A stretch of DNA of 64,000 bases, taken from Ligula intestinalis. Lineage: Eukaryota > Platyhelminthes > Cestoda > Diphyllobothriidea > Diphyllobothriidae. A program made the position numbers and the translations under genes. Numbering within the stretch: the first letter of the stretch is position 1; every line of letters begins with the position of its first letter. The stretch covers positions 14,449,918 to 14,513,917 of the forward strand of contig JAYGXS010000004.1 in assembly GCA_036362985.1 (NCBI GenBank), given 5' to 3'. Positions 23,560-34,779 of the stretch are shown here, in pieces. The notes beneath the pieces are model-generated. The model did not search any database. It was not told where the DNA came from and saw only the letters and a list, made by a program, of their open reading frames with translations.

Positions 23560-24245
23560 TTTCCAATGCATTTTAGCGAACCAACTCCGACTGCGGCGAT
23601 CAACCACTCGTCTCGCGACTGTTCGCCCAAACGCACCAATGCCTATCTACACCAATCGAGTCTGGCTAATCACCTTCAAGGGTGAGTCGCAGACAACATC
23701 ACTGTGACGATTACTGCTCTGTCATATGTCGGGCGCCGGTCCTCGCGGCTCTCGATGCGCACTCGCCCGGTTGCTAACTTCCTCCAACCTATTCTCCAGT
23801 AGCCTTGTACTGAATATAATATTCCTCCTATTTGGCGACTCATCTCTTCTCTTCTATTACTTAACCGGGCCTGAAAATCACAGCGGCTAGGGTCTCTCTT
23901 TGTTATGGAGACGAAAAGTGCACGCCAGTTGAGGCATGGCCGCAAGCCGGTCGCACGTGCCCTGAGCACGCGTGACGCCCGCGCACACGGGCAGGTGTTC
24001 TACAACGTCTCGCAGCGTGGGAATCCACAAATCAGCATGCACACCAGAACTCCCCTCGAATTCGATTGGTCAAGATTAGTATAGAAGGACCAAAGCCTTA
24101 TATTAGACTGTGATGTAGATGCTAATTCCATACCATTGTCTCTGTACCGTCCTGAATAAAGGATTGGTATCAGAACCGATCTCTTGGCTTCGGGTTCGAA
24201 ATACCGGGCTATAACATTCTTATTAGCTTAAGCCACTGCGATACA
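23560..24245 (+). repeat. Dispersed repeat R1, copy 2, interrupted by a solo LTR
   Basis: R1 blocks (TGGCTAATCACCTTCAAGGG, CTATTCTCCAGTAGCCTTGTA, CACAGCGGCTAGGG) run to about 23900, then an LTR-like insert, then the R1 end TTATTAGCTTAAGCCACTGC at 24217-24240. Copy 1 shows the uninterrupted arrangement. Confidence 0.7.
23901..24216 (+). mobile_element. Solo LTR (316 bp)
   Basis: Begins TGTTAT and ends ATAACA, an LTR-style inverted terminus (TG...CA). It contains a polyadenylation signal AATAAA at about 24155, followed by GGTATCAGAACCG. The flanks CTCTT and TTCTT could be a 5-bp target duplication with one mismatch. A partly similar sequence lies at 45140-45365. No internal retrotransposon region is seen, hence solo. 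Confidence 0.7.
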
Positions 24246-24689
24246 TTAAAAAATGTGGTTTGAAAAACCATCAACTGACAGGAAAATTAGGTAAATTTCT
24301 CAGAACGAATATGCAGATTGCAATGGCCCTTTATTAATGTGACCTCGGTGACACTCAAACGCACTTGGGATCCGAACCACCTCTTTCTTGTGTGGTATTT
24401 GTTAGCGATTTGTTCAGATTTGTCAGCCACGGCAAAACCGTCTTGTAGGACCGCCTGAACATCTATTCCCCCGCCCAAATGCCTCACGTAATTTGTGAGT
24501 AAATATTTAATTCTTGGTTAGCGAGTAAAAATGACTATTTAATTGTGTTGTAGGTGATCAAAAAGAATAAATTAAAGACATTTATATTTGTTTCAATGTA
24601 CTAAATAGAATAAACTCCATCAATATAAAGTCCTGTTGGAAATTAGACCTTATGTTGGCGGAATTTAACGGAAAGAAGGAAATTCGGGT

Positions 24690-24800
24690 TACTGAAAATG
24701 TAAAAGCGTGGAGCCGAAAGCTCAGAAGAATAAAAATTGCCATTCCAAAGATCGCGTCTTCTTCTTCTTCTTTACAAAGTAGGTTATTGTTGTAAGTAAA
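24690..24800 (+). mobile_element. PLE 3' tail fragment
   Basis: Contains GAGCCGAAAGCTCAG, then AATAAAAATTGCCATTCC, then GATCGCGTCTTCTTCTTCTT, the same order as the end of the PLE at 44330-44452 and 2711-2802 (hammerhead 3' half, AT stretch, GATCG, CTT tract). The upstream box reads CTGAAAA rather than CUGANGA, so the ribozyme motif is degenerate. Confidence 0.55.
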
Positions 24801-25099
24801 AGGCAAATAGGACTTCTAATGACCTCAGCCACGATACACGATCCTATGCCTGGAGTTCCTGACGTGGTCTTTAAAATGGGCTCCAATGGTTGCTGAATAA
24901 GATGGTGTGGCGGATTATGCGCAAATCAACAATCATTATTGATGAATGAATGCTCACTGAGAGGTTACGGAGTCCCTTCTTACCGCACTGCCTCGGGGCT
25001 CACTCTTGAGCCTCACCAGCAGCCGTGCTGAGACTAGGTAGAAAAACACGATCAACAAAGACAAGGGGGACTTGAATAACCATTGTAGGGGTCCTTTCT
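24801..25099. other. Anonymous stretch
   Basis: Nothing recognised. Confidence 0.4.
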
Positions 25100-25575
25100 G
25101 CCCGTCGCCCACCTAAATCTCGACGTCACAGACAAGGTCACTCAGAGCAGGCCCTTGCGCTAATGCACTTTTTGGCCTGCCTCCGACGAGACGCAAAATG
25201 GCGCATAAGACACTCACCACCCACGCCAGTGTCTACCTACGTGCGGTCCAACCAATCACCATCAAGGCCGTGAGACTGAGCGAGGATTCGGCAGCTGCTC
25301 CGATGACTGACGCTAGACTCACTTGGCAGTCTGTCCCCGCGCGGAGCGGACGCGCCGCCACTGCTCTCTTACATGGCTCTCACGGTCGAAGGCACGCCAG
25401 ACCGAGTCAACCTTCCTATAAACTATTCTCCAACGTATTTTGAAAACAAAATATTGTCCCTACTGCTCTGGCTTTCCAAGCCTTCTCTCATCTCTTAAGG
25501 GACCAGGCCTGGAAGATCGCAGCCGTTAGGGTTAGATCGTAGTAGCTTCAACACATTGCGATACCATTTCTGACT
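25100..25575 (+). repeat. Dispersed repeat R1, copy 3
   Basis: Best aligned to 56080-56490: shared CGGTCCAACCAATCAC, ATGG(C/T)...GTCGAA(G/C)GC, ACTCTGGC/CTCTGGCTTTCCAAG, CTCATCTC(T/C)TAAGG, CCTGG...GATCGCAGC(C/T)GTTAGGG. The 5' part, absent from copies 1 and 2, is GC-rich. Non-coding. Confidence 0.7.
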
Positions 25576-25659
25576 TATCGGCCTTCAGCAGCCAGCTATG
25601 CACAAGCCCAGGTACTGCACCACCCAGGACGAGTGAGTCCCATAGTTGATCGGGGAACG

Positions 25660-26500
25660 CCTATCCAGTAATTTCAATATTTATCAAACAAAGCATGCAC
25701 CGAGTGAACAGAAGGCGGCCAGTGCAAAGACAACCCGAAGTCTGGAGAACCATTTCCTACATAAAAGGGGCCTCCGAACAGTCTAACAACTGTTGTAACC
25801 TGCTAGCATAGGCATAGCCCATCGACCGCAGGCGACAATACGACGCCGGCTGATGCAACCTAAAGACAGACTGCATCCTACAGAAATCTCTGCAGTTGTC
25901 TACAAGATACTTTGCAACGAAGAAGACTGAAATTATGTCGGAGAAACAGGCCGCAAATTGCCGACCCGCCTTCAGGAGCACCAACTAGCGGCTCGGAGAC
26001 TAGACCCAAACTCTCAACTAGCAGCACACGTCGCAGAGAGTGGTCGTGACTTCGATCTTCAAGGAGCAACCGTCGTTAGCCGAGGAACCTCAAAAGCCAA
26101 AAGGCTGACGCTTGAGGCATGGTACTCAGATGCCAACTCTGTCAATAGGCATCTAGACCTGCCCACAGCCTTCAAAGTTTTGCGTCATTATGGAAAAAAA
26201 GACCAAACAAAGCCAAACCAAACGTGCGAACGGCAAGCGAAGAGGACCCAAAAACGAACCAGCCGGAAGAAGAGGCAGGGTTAACAGGACCCTCTACTGG
26301 GTGACAAGGCGTCACCCTAATTGCTGTTGATGCCCCCTGCTCCACTGACAACCTGATGATTTCTGACGGTTGATTACCCTATTTTTGGTTGCTACTCCTC
26401 ATCTCTGAAGATGTACTCCTGTAAGAGTTCGAAAGCTCAGGACAATAGATCAATTGACCCGGTGCTCGACACATCTTCTTCCTTATCCATGCAGGTACCT
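25660..26500 (+). mobile_element. PLE family 1 fragment: GIY-YIG end and 3' tail
   Basis: 5'-truncated PLE. From about 25672 the reading FIKQSMHRVNRR, VWRTISYIKGASE matches the RT-endonuclease linker of the copy at 42917-44020. The GIY-YIG core follows as NYVGETGRKLPTRLQEHQ (about 25930), then VAESGRDF, EAWYSDANSVNRHLDLPTAF and a Lys/Arg-rich end at 26281. Several stops and a shift lie between 25790 and 25930. The hammerhead-like motif (26405-26438) and a tail with CTTATCCATGCAGG close the element. Confidence 0.82.
26405..26438 (+). ncRNA. Hammerhead-ribozyme-like motif, PLE tail
   Basis: CTGAAGA (26405-26411), stem II ACTC/GAGT closed by a CTGTAA loop, GAAA (26431-26434), then GCTC with predicted cleavage after 26438. 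The stem III nucleotides AGCT are palindromic without a loop. Core positions are all conserved. Confidence 0.7.
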
Positions 26501-28897
26501 TGAACGCAAACCTTTTCATTCATTCGGGAACAACTACTTCCTTTTGTCCACGCTGTTGAAGGACGTTCGGCGCAATGAACACTTTCATCGAAAATTTGAG
26601 AACCCAAATTCGCTTATTCGCTTATTACCTCAGAAGATGCCTACATTGTGATTTAACTGTCTAATGACGTCCTGTTTGAATCCCCAAGGAAGAAAACAAC
26701 AACAACAACGGCGTAAAAGTGGAAGCCACCCAAATGAGAGTTTTTGTTTACAGAACCCGGAGTTGCTGTCTCGGGTGGCAATGGCCCGGGCAAAGCCCGG
26801 GCTGATGTGAAGTGCGTCCAGTAACGCCTGAGGGTGTCTGCAAGTCTCAGTAAGGCCATGTATGAGATGTGACAGTTACGTATAAGTGATTTTGAAGCGA
26901 GTTCAAGTGTTGCGTGATTGGTGCGTTGGATTACTCGCCAAGTGTCGAGTATTGAGGTCACCTGCTGCATTGCAGCAGGGTGGCGTGCTCACGTGTGCTC
27001 GCGTGCGTGTGCGTACGTGTGTGTTCGATCGAATATCCGTCCAGTGGTTAAAGGTCATCGAGTGGGGGCAGTCACCAGCGCAGATACATGACCTTGAGGC
27101 AGCTCGCATTGAACAAGGAATCATTGTTGGCTGTCGGCCACAGAAACGATTCGTCAGGACAGTCTGCAAGGTAATGCTGGCAGTCACTTAGGATGACCCC
27201 TAACAGTCATGCCATCCAACAATATCCACGGCATGCATGAAGAAAACGATGACAACTATTTATACCTCCGTAGAGTGTAGTAACCCCGTAAAAATGGGCA
27301 TGCGTAAATCCAGGGCGTGGTGGATGTGCAGCATCTACCACGCTGTCTCCTCCGTCAACTTCTAGGCCCCAGTAACCAGCAAGCTCGGCCGTAGTGGTTG
27401 ACGAAAATTAGCAGCCGTCTACACGCACCACACACCCGCTGGGTCTCGGACACGTGTCTGATACTTATAGGGACAGCTCGGACCTCTTGTGCATAAGGGT
27501 GACTTGGAGATCTCGGAACTAAGGAGCCATTGCCGTCCGACGCTCAGTTCTTAGAAGGACCAAGCGTTCCCGTTCTTTGGGAGATTTTCAAGCCCCGACT
27601 GATAGATCACCGTAAGAGGTTTAAGCGCAGCAAGTTTGTTGTAGTGAGTCATGCCGTAGGGAGAGACTCCTCAGTATGGACCTCGTTCCTTCTTCCCTCT
27701 CCTTGACACCAGTCGAGTGTCTGAGTCTGTCACACATCTACTGACGGGAGTAGATGTGCTGTCTGAAGCGGCGTGCCGTTATACCCTCCCCCTTCACGCG
27801 AAATTCGTTATGTTTTTAGTGGAATTTGTGCAACCTTATTAGCGCCAATTTGATCCTTTGTTGGTCCCAGCTCACTGAGAGCAAACTCCGTTAGGGCAAA
27901 ACCGCTAGCTGATAGATTCATCAAATCAAATGTTCTGTTATCGAACACGACATTCGTCTGTTTTAAATATTAGACCTCAAGTCAAGTCAAGTCTATTACG
28001 GAAAATACAGGCAAATGCCTTTGAACTCCCTATTGGTGCACAATAGCTAAGAAATGCATCGGCACAGCCTAACATTTGAAAGACGTTGTTTACATAATTG
28101 TAGGTGACTACTCACTTGTTCCAAGTAGTACAATCACAGGAGTTGATGCCAGTTAACATGAGCCAGCAGGTGTAACAGAGCAAAAAATGGCAGACAGTGA
28201 AAAAAACTCCTAAGGCATGGCTCAGAATTCAAAAATGGAATGTCATTTGTGTTTTTTAGGAGAAAAACTGATAAACAAATAACTTTATCAGGTTTGGAGT
28301 TTTAAAGTAACGGGTAAGGCGATTATAAGTAAGCAAGTGAGATGTTTAAAGGACTCCAGAATAATAGAAAAACGCAACTTGGAAGAAATCAGCACATTCA
28401 GTGAAATTATTTATAAAATAGAACTCCCTGTGTTTGAGGATACTAATAAGCTCATTGCGAACTTAATCGTTTGAAAAATAAACGAAAGGAGCTAAACATA
28501 GCTGCATCCACTATTAAAGTTAGAGTACTTACACTTAGAACTTATCCAAAGGGATTTAAAAAGAGGGCTGCCGTGATTTACTTAAGTAATATTGTTAGGC
28601 CACGAGTCTTTTTTTCCCAGTCCACCAGAATTTCTTTATTATTCATCCAACTAGGAAATAAGGCAATGATTTTTGAAGTAAAAGCTCAAATGTCTACGCA
28701 TTTCACAAGCCTTTTTGACGAATAGTTTGAATTCAATATTCTGCTGCATTTTATGACGTTTGCGAAACTACTTTTCCAAATAAATTTGGTTTCACATCGG
28801 CAAAACCTGCCCTATCTAGGTTGGAGCAAGCATTTAGCCATGGTTGGCTCTCACCCAATCACTGCATGCCGTGCCATTCGTTATAATTGTGGGCCCG
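26501..28897. other. Anonymous stretch upstream of HSP70
   Basis: No gene recognised. It contains a GC-rich perfect hairpin (26784-26802). Small open frames at 26653-27191 overlap on both strands and look random. Confidence 0.45.
26784..26802. repeat. GC hairpin
   Basis: GCCCGGGC, AAA, GCCCGGGC: each arm is itself a palindrome, giving a very stable 8-bp hairpin. Function unknown. Confidence 0.7.
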
Positions 28898-29013
28898 CCA
28901 TTGGCTCGCTAATATCGATCGCACAGGCTCGACGGCGCAGGCGATTGGGCTAGACAGTTTTCGAAACTGTTTGAGAAACTCCAGAAAAATCTAGAAGAAC
29001 AGGCCCTATAAAT
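28898..29013 (+). promoter_or_regulatory. HSP70 promoter: CCAAT boxes, heat-shock elements, TATA box
   Basis: Two reversed CCAAT boxes (ATTGG at 28900-28904 and GATTGGGC at 28943-28950), a TTTTCGAAAC heat-shock unit (28958-28967), then GAA triplets at 28975, 28984, 28994 and 28997 spaced about 10 bp, consistent with a gapped heat-shock element. TATAAAT is at 29007-29013, about 53 bp before the ATG, giving a short 5' UTR. This order is that of heat-inducible HSP70 promoters. Confidence 0.75.
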
Positions 29014-29065
29014 TGCCCCGCTCTTGGGTTTTGTGACACTTTATCTTCCACACTCGCCTCGAGAG

Positions 29066-31006
29066 ATGTCTAAGGCTCCAGCTGTCGGAATCGACTTGGG
29101 TACCACCTTCTCCTGCGTTGGTGTCTTCCAGCATGGAAAGGTAGAAATAATTGCCAACGATCAAGGCAATCGCACAACACCAAGCTATGTCGCATTCACT
29201 GACACGGAGCGCCTCATCGGAGATGCTGCTAGGAACCAGGTTGCCATGAACCCGTCGAATACCGTATTTGACGCCAAGCGCCTGATCGGCCGACGCTTTG
29301 ATGACCCCGCTGTCCAGAGTGATGCGAAACATTGGCCCTTCACGGTTATCAATTCTGGTGGCAAACCAAAGATCGAAGTGGAGTACCGTGGAGAGAAAAA
29401 ACAATTTAACGCCGAAGAGATATCCTCAATGGTGTTGATGAAGATGAAAGAAACCGCGGAGGCCTACCTAGGCAAGACAGTCACTGATGCGGTTGTCACT
29501 GTGCCTGCCTATTTCAACGATAGCCAACGTCAGGCCACGAAAGACGCAGGAACCATATCCGGTCTTAACGTTTTGCGCATCATTAACGAGCCGACGGCCG
29601 CTGCGATAGCTTACGGACTCGACAAGAAGGTCGGCTCCGAACGCAACGTGCTCATCTTCGATCTTGGCGGAGGTACCTTTGATGTGTCCATTCTCTCCAT
29701 CGAAGACGGCATCTTTGAAGTAAAGTCTACCGCCGGAGACACTCACCTGGGCGGTGAGGACTTCGACTCTCGACTGGTCAGTCACTTCTCCCAAGAATTC
29801 AAGCGCAAACACAAAAAAGACCTTACCACGAATAAGCGCGCTGTTCGTCGTCTGCGAACTGCTTGTGAAAGGGCCAAGCGTACGCTTAGTTCCAGCGCGC
29901 AGGCTAACGTCGAGATCGACTCGCTGATAGATGGTATCGACTTCTACACCTCCATAACGCGAGCTCGCTTCGAGGAGCTGTGTGCAGATCTCTTCCGCAG
30001 CACACTGGATCCAGTGGAGAAGTCCCTCAGGGATGCGAAACTGGACAAATCATCGGTCAACGATGTCGTGCTGGTGGGTGGTTCCACGCGTATTCCCAAG
30101 GTGCAGAAACTGTTGCAAGATTTCTTCAATGGCAAAGAACTGAACAAGTCTATAAATCCAGATGAGGCCGTCGCTTATGGTGCCGCAGTTCAGGCTGCCA
30201 TCCTGAGCGGTGATAAGTCGGAGGCCGTCCAGGACTTGCTGCTTCTCGACGTTGCCCCACTGTCATTGGGTCTGGAGACGGCCGGTGGTGTAATGACTGC
30301 CCTCATTAAGCGAAACACCACCATCCCCACCAAGCAGACACAAACCTTCACCACCTACTCGGACAACCAGCCAGGTGTGCTGATCCAGGTGTACGAGGGT
30401 GAACGTGCCATGACTCGGGACAATAACCTGCTGGGGAAGTTTGAACTATCTGGCATTCCCCCAGCACCACGCGGGGTACCGCAGATAGAGGTGACCTTCG
30501 ACATTGACGCCAACGGCATCTTGAATGTGTCTGCAGTGGACAAGTCGACTGGAAAGCAGAATAAGATCACCATCACAAATGACAAGGGTCGCCTCTCGAA
30601 GGAGGAAATTGAACGTATGGTTAACGAGGCAGAGAAATTCAAAGCCGAAGATGAACAGCAACGTGATAGGGTGGCTGCGAAGAACGCGCTTGAGAGCTAC
30701 GCTTATTCTATGAAATCTAACGTCGAGGAGGAGAAGATGAAGGATAAGATACCCGAGTCAGACCGTCAGAAGATCACAGAGAAGTGTAACGAGACTATTA
30801 GCTGGCTTGAGAAGAACCAACAGGCGGATAAGGACGAGTACGAGCACAGACAAAAGGAGCTGGAACAACTCTGCAACCCGATCATCACAAAGATGTATCA
30901 GGAGGCGGGTGGCATGTCAGGTGGCATGCCAGGTGGCCGACCTGGAGGTGTGTCTGGTGATGCTGGTGCCGGAGCAAGAGGCCCCACCATTGAGGAGGTT
31001 GACTAA
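29066..31006 (+). CDS. Cytosolic heat shock protein 70, intronless
   Basis: ATP-dependent chaperone of the cytosol/nucleus, 646 residues from the ATG at 29066 (the frame is open for 14 more codons upstream, but [14 protein letters not shown] is the usual start). The nucleotide-binding domain has [10 protein letters not shown] (9-18), K71, the [19 protein letters not shown] block, E175, [10 protein letters not shown] (D199) and [31 protein letters not shown] linker leads to the substrate-binding domain, the helical lid, and a GGMP-type tail ending in EEVD, the docking motif for TPR co-chaperones such as HOP and CHIP. No intron and a compact heat-shock promoter upstream suggest stress induction. 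All residues needed for ATPase action are present, so I expect a functional gene. A constitutive HSC70 cannot be excluded, but absence of introns favours the inducible type. Confidence 0.98.
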   Translation: MSKAPAVGIDLGTTFSCVGVFQHGKVEIIANDQGNRTTPSYVAFTDTERLIGDAARNQVAMNPSNTVFDAKRLIGRRFDDPAVQSDAKHWPFTVINSGGKPKIEVEYRGEKKQFNAEEISSMVLMKMKETAEAYLGKTVTDAVVTVPAYFNDSQRQATKDAGTISGLNVLRIINEPTAAAIAYGLDKKVGSERNVLIFDLGGGTFDVSILSIEDGIFEVKSTAGDTHLGGEDFDSRLVSHFSQEFKRKHKKDLTTNKRAVRRLRTACERAKRTLSSSAQANVEIDSLIDGIDFYTSITRARFEELCADLFRSTLDPVEKSLRDAKLDKSSVNDVVLVGGSTRIPKVQKLLQDFFNGKELNKSINPDEAVAYGAAVQAAILSGDKSEAVQDLLLLDVAPLSLGLETAGGVMTALIKRNTTIPTKQTQTFTTYSDNQPGVLIQVYEGERAMTRDNNLLGKFELSGIPPAPRGVPQIEVTFDIDANGILNVSAVDKSTGKQNKITITNDKGRLSKEEIERMVNEAEKFKAEDEQQRDRVAAKNALESYAYSMKSNVEEEKMKDKIPESDRQKITEKCNETISWLEKNQQADKDEYEHRQKELEQLCNPIITKMYQEAGGMSGGMPGGRPGGVSGDAGAGARGPTIEEVD

Positions 31007-31984
31007 CTTCTGGTGGCTTTCCCTTTACCGTAGTAAACTTCATGGTTCATCAGTCTTTTCAATTAACGGGAGGCGGGGAGGTTTCTTTGGCGTGGATTCG
31101 TTCTCACCGGAGGGCTATGTGGGTAAGGATAATGACAGAATGGGCGTGTATTTTTTAGAGGAGAAAGAAGGTAGATTACAGCTTTATTTAACCGGGTAAC
31201 TTGGTCCGGAATTCTTTGTCGGTTGTTGGTAGTTTTGGAGGAAATTAAGCGAGTGGTGCCAGCCACCGGCCGTTAGAAGACTGGGATATGGGGGGGTCCA
31301 GTCAACGGATAAATTAATTGAAGAGCCGAGGTCGTTCGCTCAGAATACCTTTGTGGTACCTGGTTTGCCTATTGATTTTTAATCAGGCCACCACGAAGGT
31401 AAATAATATTACGGACCGATCAAGTCTCAACCAACTTTGTGCCGCCAGCGTGAAGTGCTCACATACCTCTAACTTTACCGGGCATTTTGATGAAGGTCTC
31501 GGAGCTCACATACGCGAGAGTACAAATTAGGATAGAACCAATAAAAATCGGTTCTCAATCATAAGAAGGACCGAGTTAGCCTGCCAACTGACAGCTTTTG
31601 CAACCATGACTTTTACAGCCTCATGGTGACGTTAACCTTCTTAAGTTTTGCATAGTGAGGAAAGCACCAACATGCTATCAGCCTAGATTTATCAGTGAAC
31701 CTAGATCCGTCTTCTCTTCTCCATGCACCAGTCCATCATATGAGCTGGTTAGATATCTGATGCCGGGAAGGGCGCGGTGTGCAACCACACTCCATAATGT
31801 GCAGTTTTTTTTAACCAAAACTACGATTTCTGGTTGACAGGTTTTGTGCTCTAATCTGATATCCGTTTTATTTCGACGTCTTTATAACGCGATCTGGACG
31901 GACACCACCTTACACACCGAAATGGTTCCGGGCAACATCAAAGTTGGTCGACTACCTTAAATACGCCTAGCCCCACAATTCTTT
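31007..31984. other. HSP70 3' flank
   Basis: The 3' UTR begins here. I found no clean AATAAA in the first 300 bases. Small open frames (for example 31318-31530) have no recognisable features. Confidence 0.4.
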
Positions 31985-32170
31985 TTTACAGGACTGGTGT
32001 TATAAGTATAGTTTCGTTTTTAGTTTATTAGTTAAATTTTAGTTATAGTGTAGTTTAGTTTTTAGTTGATTTCGTTAAGTTTAGGTTAGTTTATTTTAGT
32101 ATACAGTAGTTATCGATGTATATTTATCAAAATTTTGCGGTACCTAACTAAAATAAACTAAAATATTGAA
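31985..32170. repeat. TTTAGTT-rich low-complexity tract with inverted halves
   Basis: Reiterated TAGTTTA/TTTTAGTT words on the plus strand. The segment GGTTAGTTTATTTTAGTA (about 32080) is mirrored by ACCTAACTAAAATAAACT (about 32142), so the tract can fold back. Confidence 0.65.
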
Positions 32171-34155
32171 GTTAACGTGCGAAGGTGTAAGTTCTTCGCA
32201 GATGAAACGACCAAGAAGGATGATGTTTAAACGGTGGACAACATAGGACAGCAAGGCTAAGCTTGGTATAATCAGGCTGGAACCATTAACCAAGCTAAGA
32301 CTGGGAGCAAAGTCCTTTTTCATTATGAATTAAATATGAGCAGTGATAAGTGTCAGGGCGGCAGCCTGATCAAAGGCTAGCAACCTTGTCAGCTCTCCGA
32401 AGGCGTCGTGCCTGCCGACGAGCGCCACAATGATTTCTTTGTTCAATGGCCGACTGCCTCCAAGGTCATATGCGTTCGCTGGGCTGGGCCTGAGCAATGG
32501 CCTTAGATCGGACACCCACGCACACACGCGAGCTTACGCAAGGCACAACTGGTCGCTGTTCCCCGAGGGTCAACTGGTCGCCTGACGTTATCCCAATGCG
32601 GCCAATCAGTCAATCTCTAAGACGCCACTGTCCCTAGCAGGTAGGAGAGTTGCATCACACACCAGACTACGAGGACACCGCAGTCCACCCCAACGCCCGG
32701 GCTTGCCCCAAGGCGGAGACGTAAGCACGCTGGAGATTAACCAGCGGCAACAGCCACCCGAGACAGCAACTCCGGGTTTTGTACGCAACAAACCCTTCTC
32801 CTGGTGGATACCAGAATTATGCCCTTCTTATTGTGTTATTCCTTGTGGATTCCATAAGACGTAATTCGACGGTGACACATGTCAGATGCCGCCGTTATAA
32901 CACCGACAAGGTTGCTAGCCTTTGGTCAAGCTACCGTCCTAACAATAAGAGTCGAGGGCGGGCTAATATTGTACCTCCTTCACAAAAAAGGCCACAATTA
33001 ATCAACCACGTATTGTTCTTATACATAAAGAAACAGTACCCCAATCGAAATACCGACTTAGTGGGTCACTAAGGGTTAGAACTTAAATCTGCCTGAACAC
33101 GGAGTACAAAGGGTGTCATTTGGACAAAACGCACTACAATGTTGTTTCAAGACGAAATAACTTACAGCCTGGTTGAGTAATAGCTGGAAATGTGATATAT
33201 AAAGTGCACGAAGGCAAAGGCAAGACAGCTAATTAATAAATATACAATTTAAAGATAAATAACGTTAATAAACTTCGGCTACTTACGAAGTATCGCTGTT
33301 ATTTGTGAAGAATTCATCAACCAAGATCACCTTCTATAGCAAGCAAAATAGGGAAAACCAGTCTTATAATTTGCACGGTTTATTTGCCGTCAAGAGAGAG
33401 AGAGCTCTAAGTTTAATCTTGTTTTAAGTACAAGACCAACGATACAACATAAGAAGTTCCCAAGAGTGTACTCGTCATTCAAGCTTGGCGAGTTTCTGTG
33501 AGGAGGGCGTAACGGCAGTATAAGCTTTAGTGGGGTTCAGCTTGTCGGATACTTTATAAATATGTAATAAACCTTTGCCTATAAACAAAGCCAACAAGGA
33601 ATACCTGACGTTGTTGGACAGTTCCGGAGGGAAAATAAGCTACGAGGAGTTGGGGGAACATAGAGATCATTCCTTGTAACTAATTGTCCTCTCGACAAAC
33701 ACAGTTGTTGATGGATCTGATAAAATATTAACAAAGATCTTGAAATTTTCTTTTTTTAGAAAAAGTGTACTAAGGCGTGATTGTAATACTGATTGTCGTG
33801 CAATTTAGTCCCCCGAGATATTTCAGTCAGACAAGGATGGTCGTTTGGAATGCGTGTTTTTCCGACATCCTGCCAAATTCAACCCAGATACAACTTTGCC
33901 TACTTTGTCAGTATGGTTTCATATGGTTTCATAAACAAACATTTAGATTAAAGACAATATGCACATAAAATATCATATTTTATATTCAACCAACAGTGAA
34001 TAATGCGCTCTGCAAACAACATACTCAAAGAAATGGCATGTTTTGGTTTTAAAAGAGATTTTTTTATTCACGAACAACTCTTAACCTCAGATGCTCTAGC
34101 ATTTGTATTTAGGATTTCCAATTTACACGATGTACTTCATCCACATAAGATAAAT
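32171..34155. other. Anonymous stretch
   Basis: No gene recognised. Near 33780-33830 the words TAATACTGATTGTCGT and TTTCAGTCAGAC weakly resemble part of the TIR at 18320-18380, possibly a decayed relative. Confidence 0.35.
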
Positions 34156-34388
34156 CATGTTCATTGACGTCATTGTGAAGATACCATACATGATATAGAC
34201 AAGTTAGCATGCTAAGAAAAGGATGGTAATAAACTGTCATGAACGACTTTATTAAATATACCCCTGTCTAACATGCTCAGTGACGTCATTGTGAAGATAC
34301 CATACATGATATAGACAAGTTAGCATGCTAAGAAAAGGATGGTAATAAACTGTCATGAACAACCTTATTAAATATACCCCTGTCTAAC
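34156..34388. repeat. 116-bp tandem duplication
   Basis: Two adjacent units (from about 34165 and 34281) are nearly identical, with differences such as GAACGACTTT versus GAACAACCTT. Each unit contains the palindrome TGACGTCA, AGCATGCT, and ends ATACCCCTGTCTAAC. It is a recent local duplication. Confidence 0.9.
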
Positions 34389-34779
34389 AAATCTCGTTTG
34401 TATGAACGTTTTAAAATTGAATGCGGCGCTTTTTTCGTGGATAAGCTGTGGCTGACAGTCAGTCAGGTAAAAGAAAAGGTAGTTTTTTAAAAATGTTTTC
34501 CATAAACTATTTTTTAAATTTTGATGTCACTGCAAAGCAATCCAAAATACTTTATACTAAGTAAGCAATGATCCCATTACGAATACGCTATTTGCAGATG
34601 GTCATAAATGCATTCAGATGGTGGGATCCTGGTGTAATCGGAAAGTTGGATAATTACACTGCAGGATAATTTCCTAAGTAGCATTTTTCAAATGAAAACA
34701 CATTTTGGAATTTCGGTCAACGCTTCCTCAAAAACCACGTGGAAAATTTGTACGGTGCGAGTTCTTACGTAAGTGTCGA

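Noticed and set aside
33775..33835. Possible left partner for the TIR arm at 40560-40925
   Set aside because: Only about 40 bases match weakly and in patches; not enough to pair it with the right arm.
34484..34530. Similarity of an AT-rich stretch to the 18940 TIR segment
   Set aside because: The match is limited to A/T-rich words and would be in the wrong orientation for an inverted terminus.
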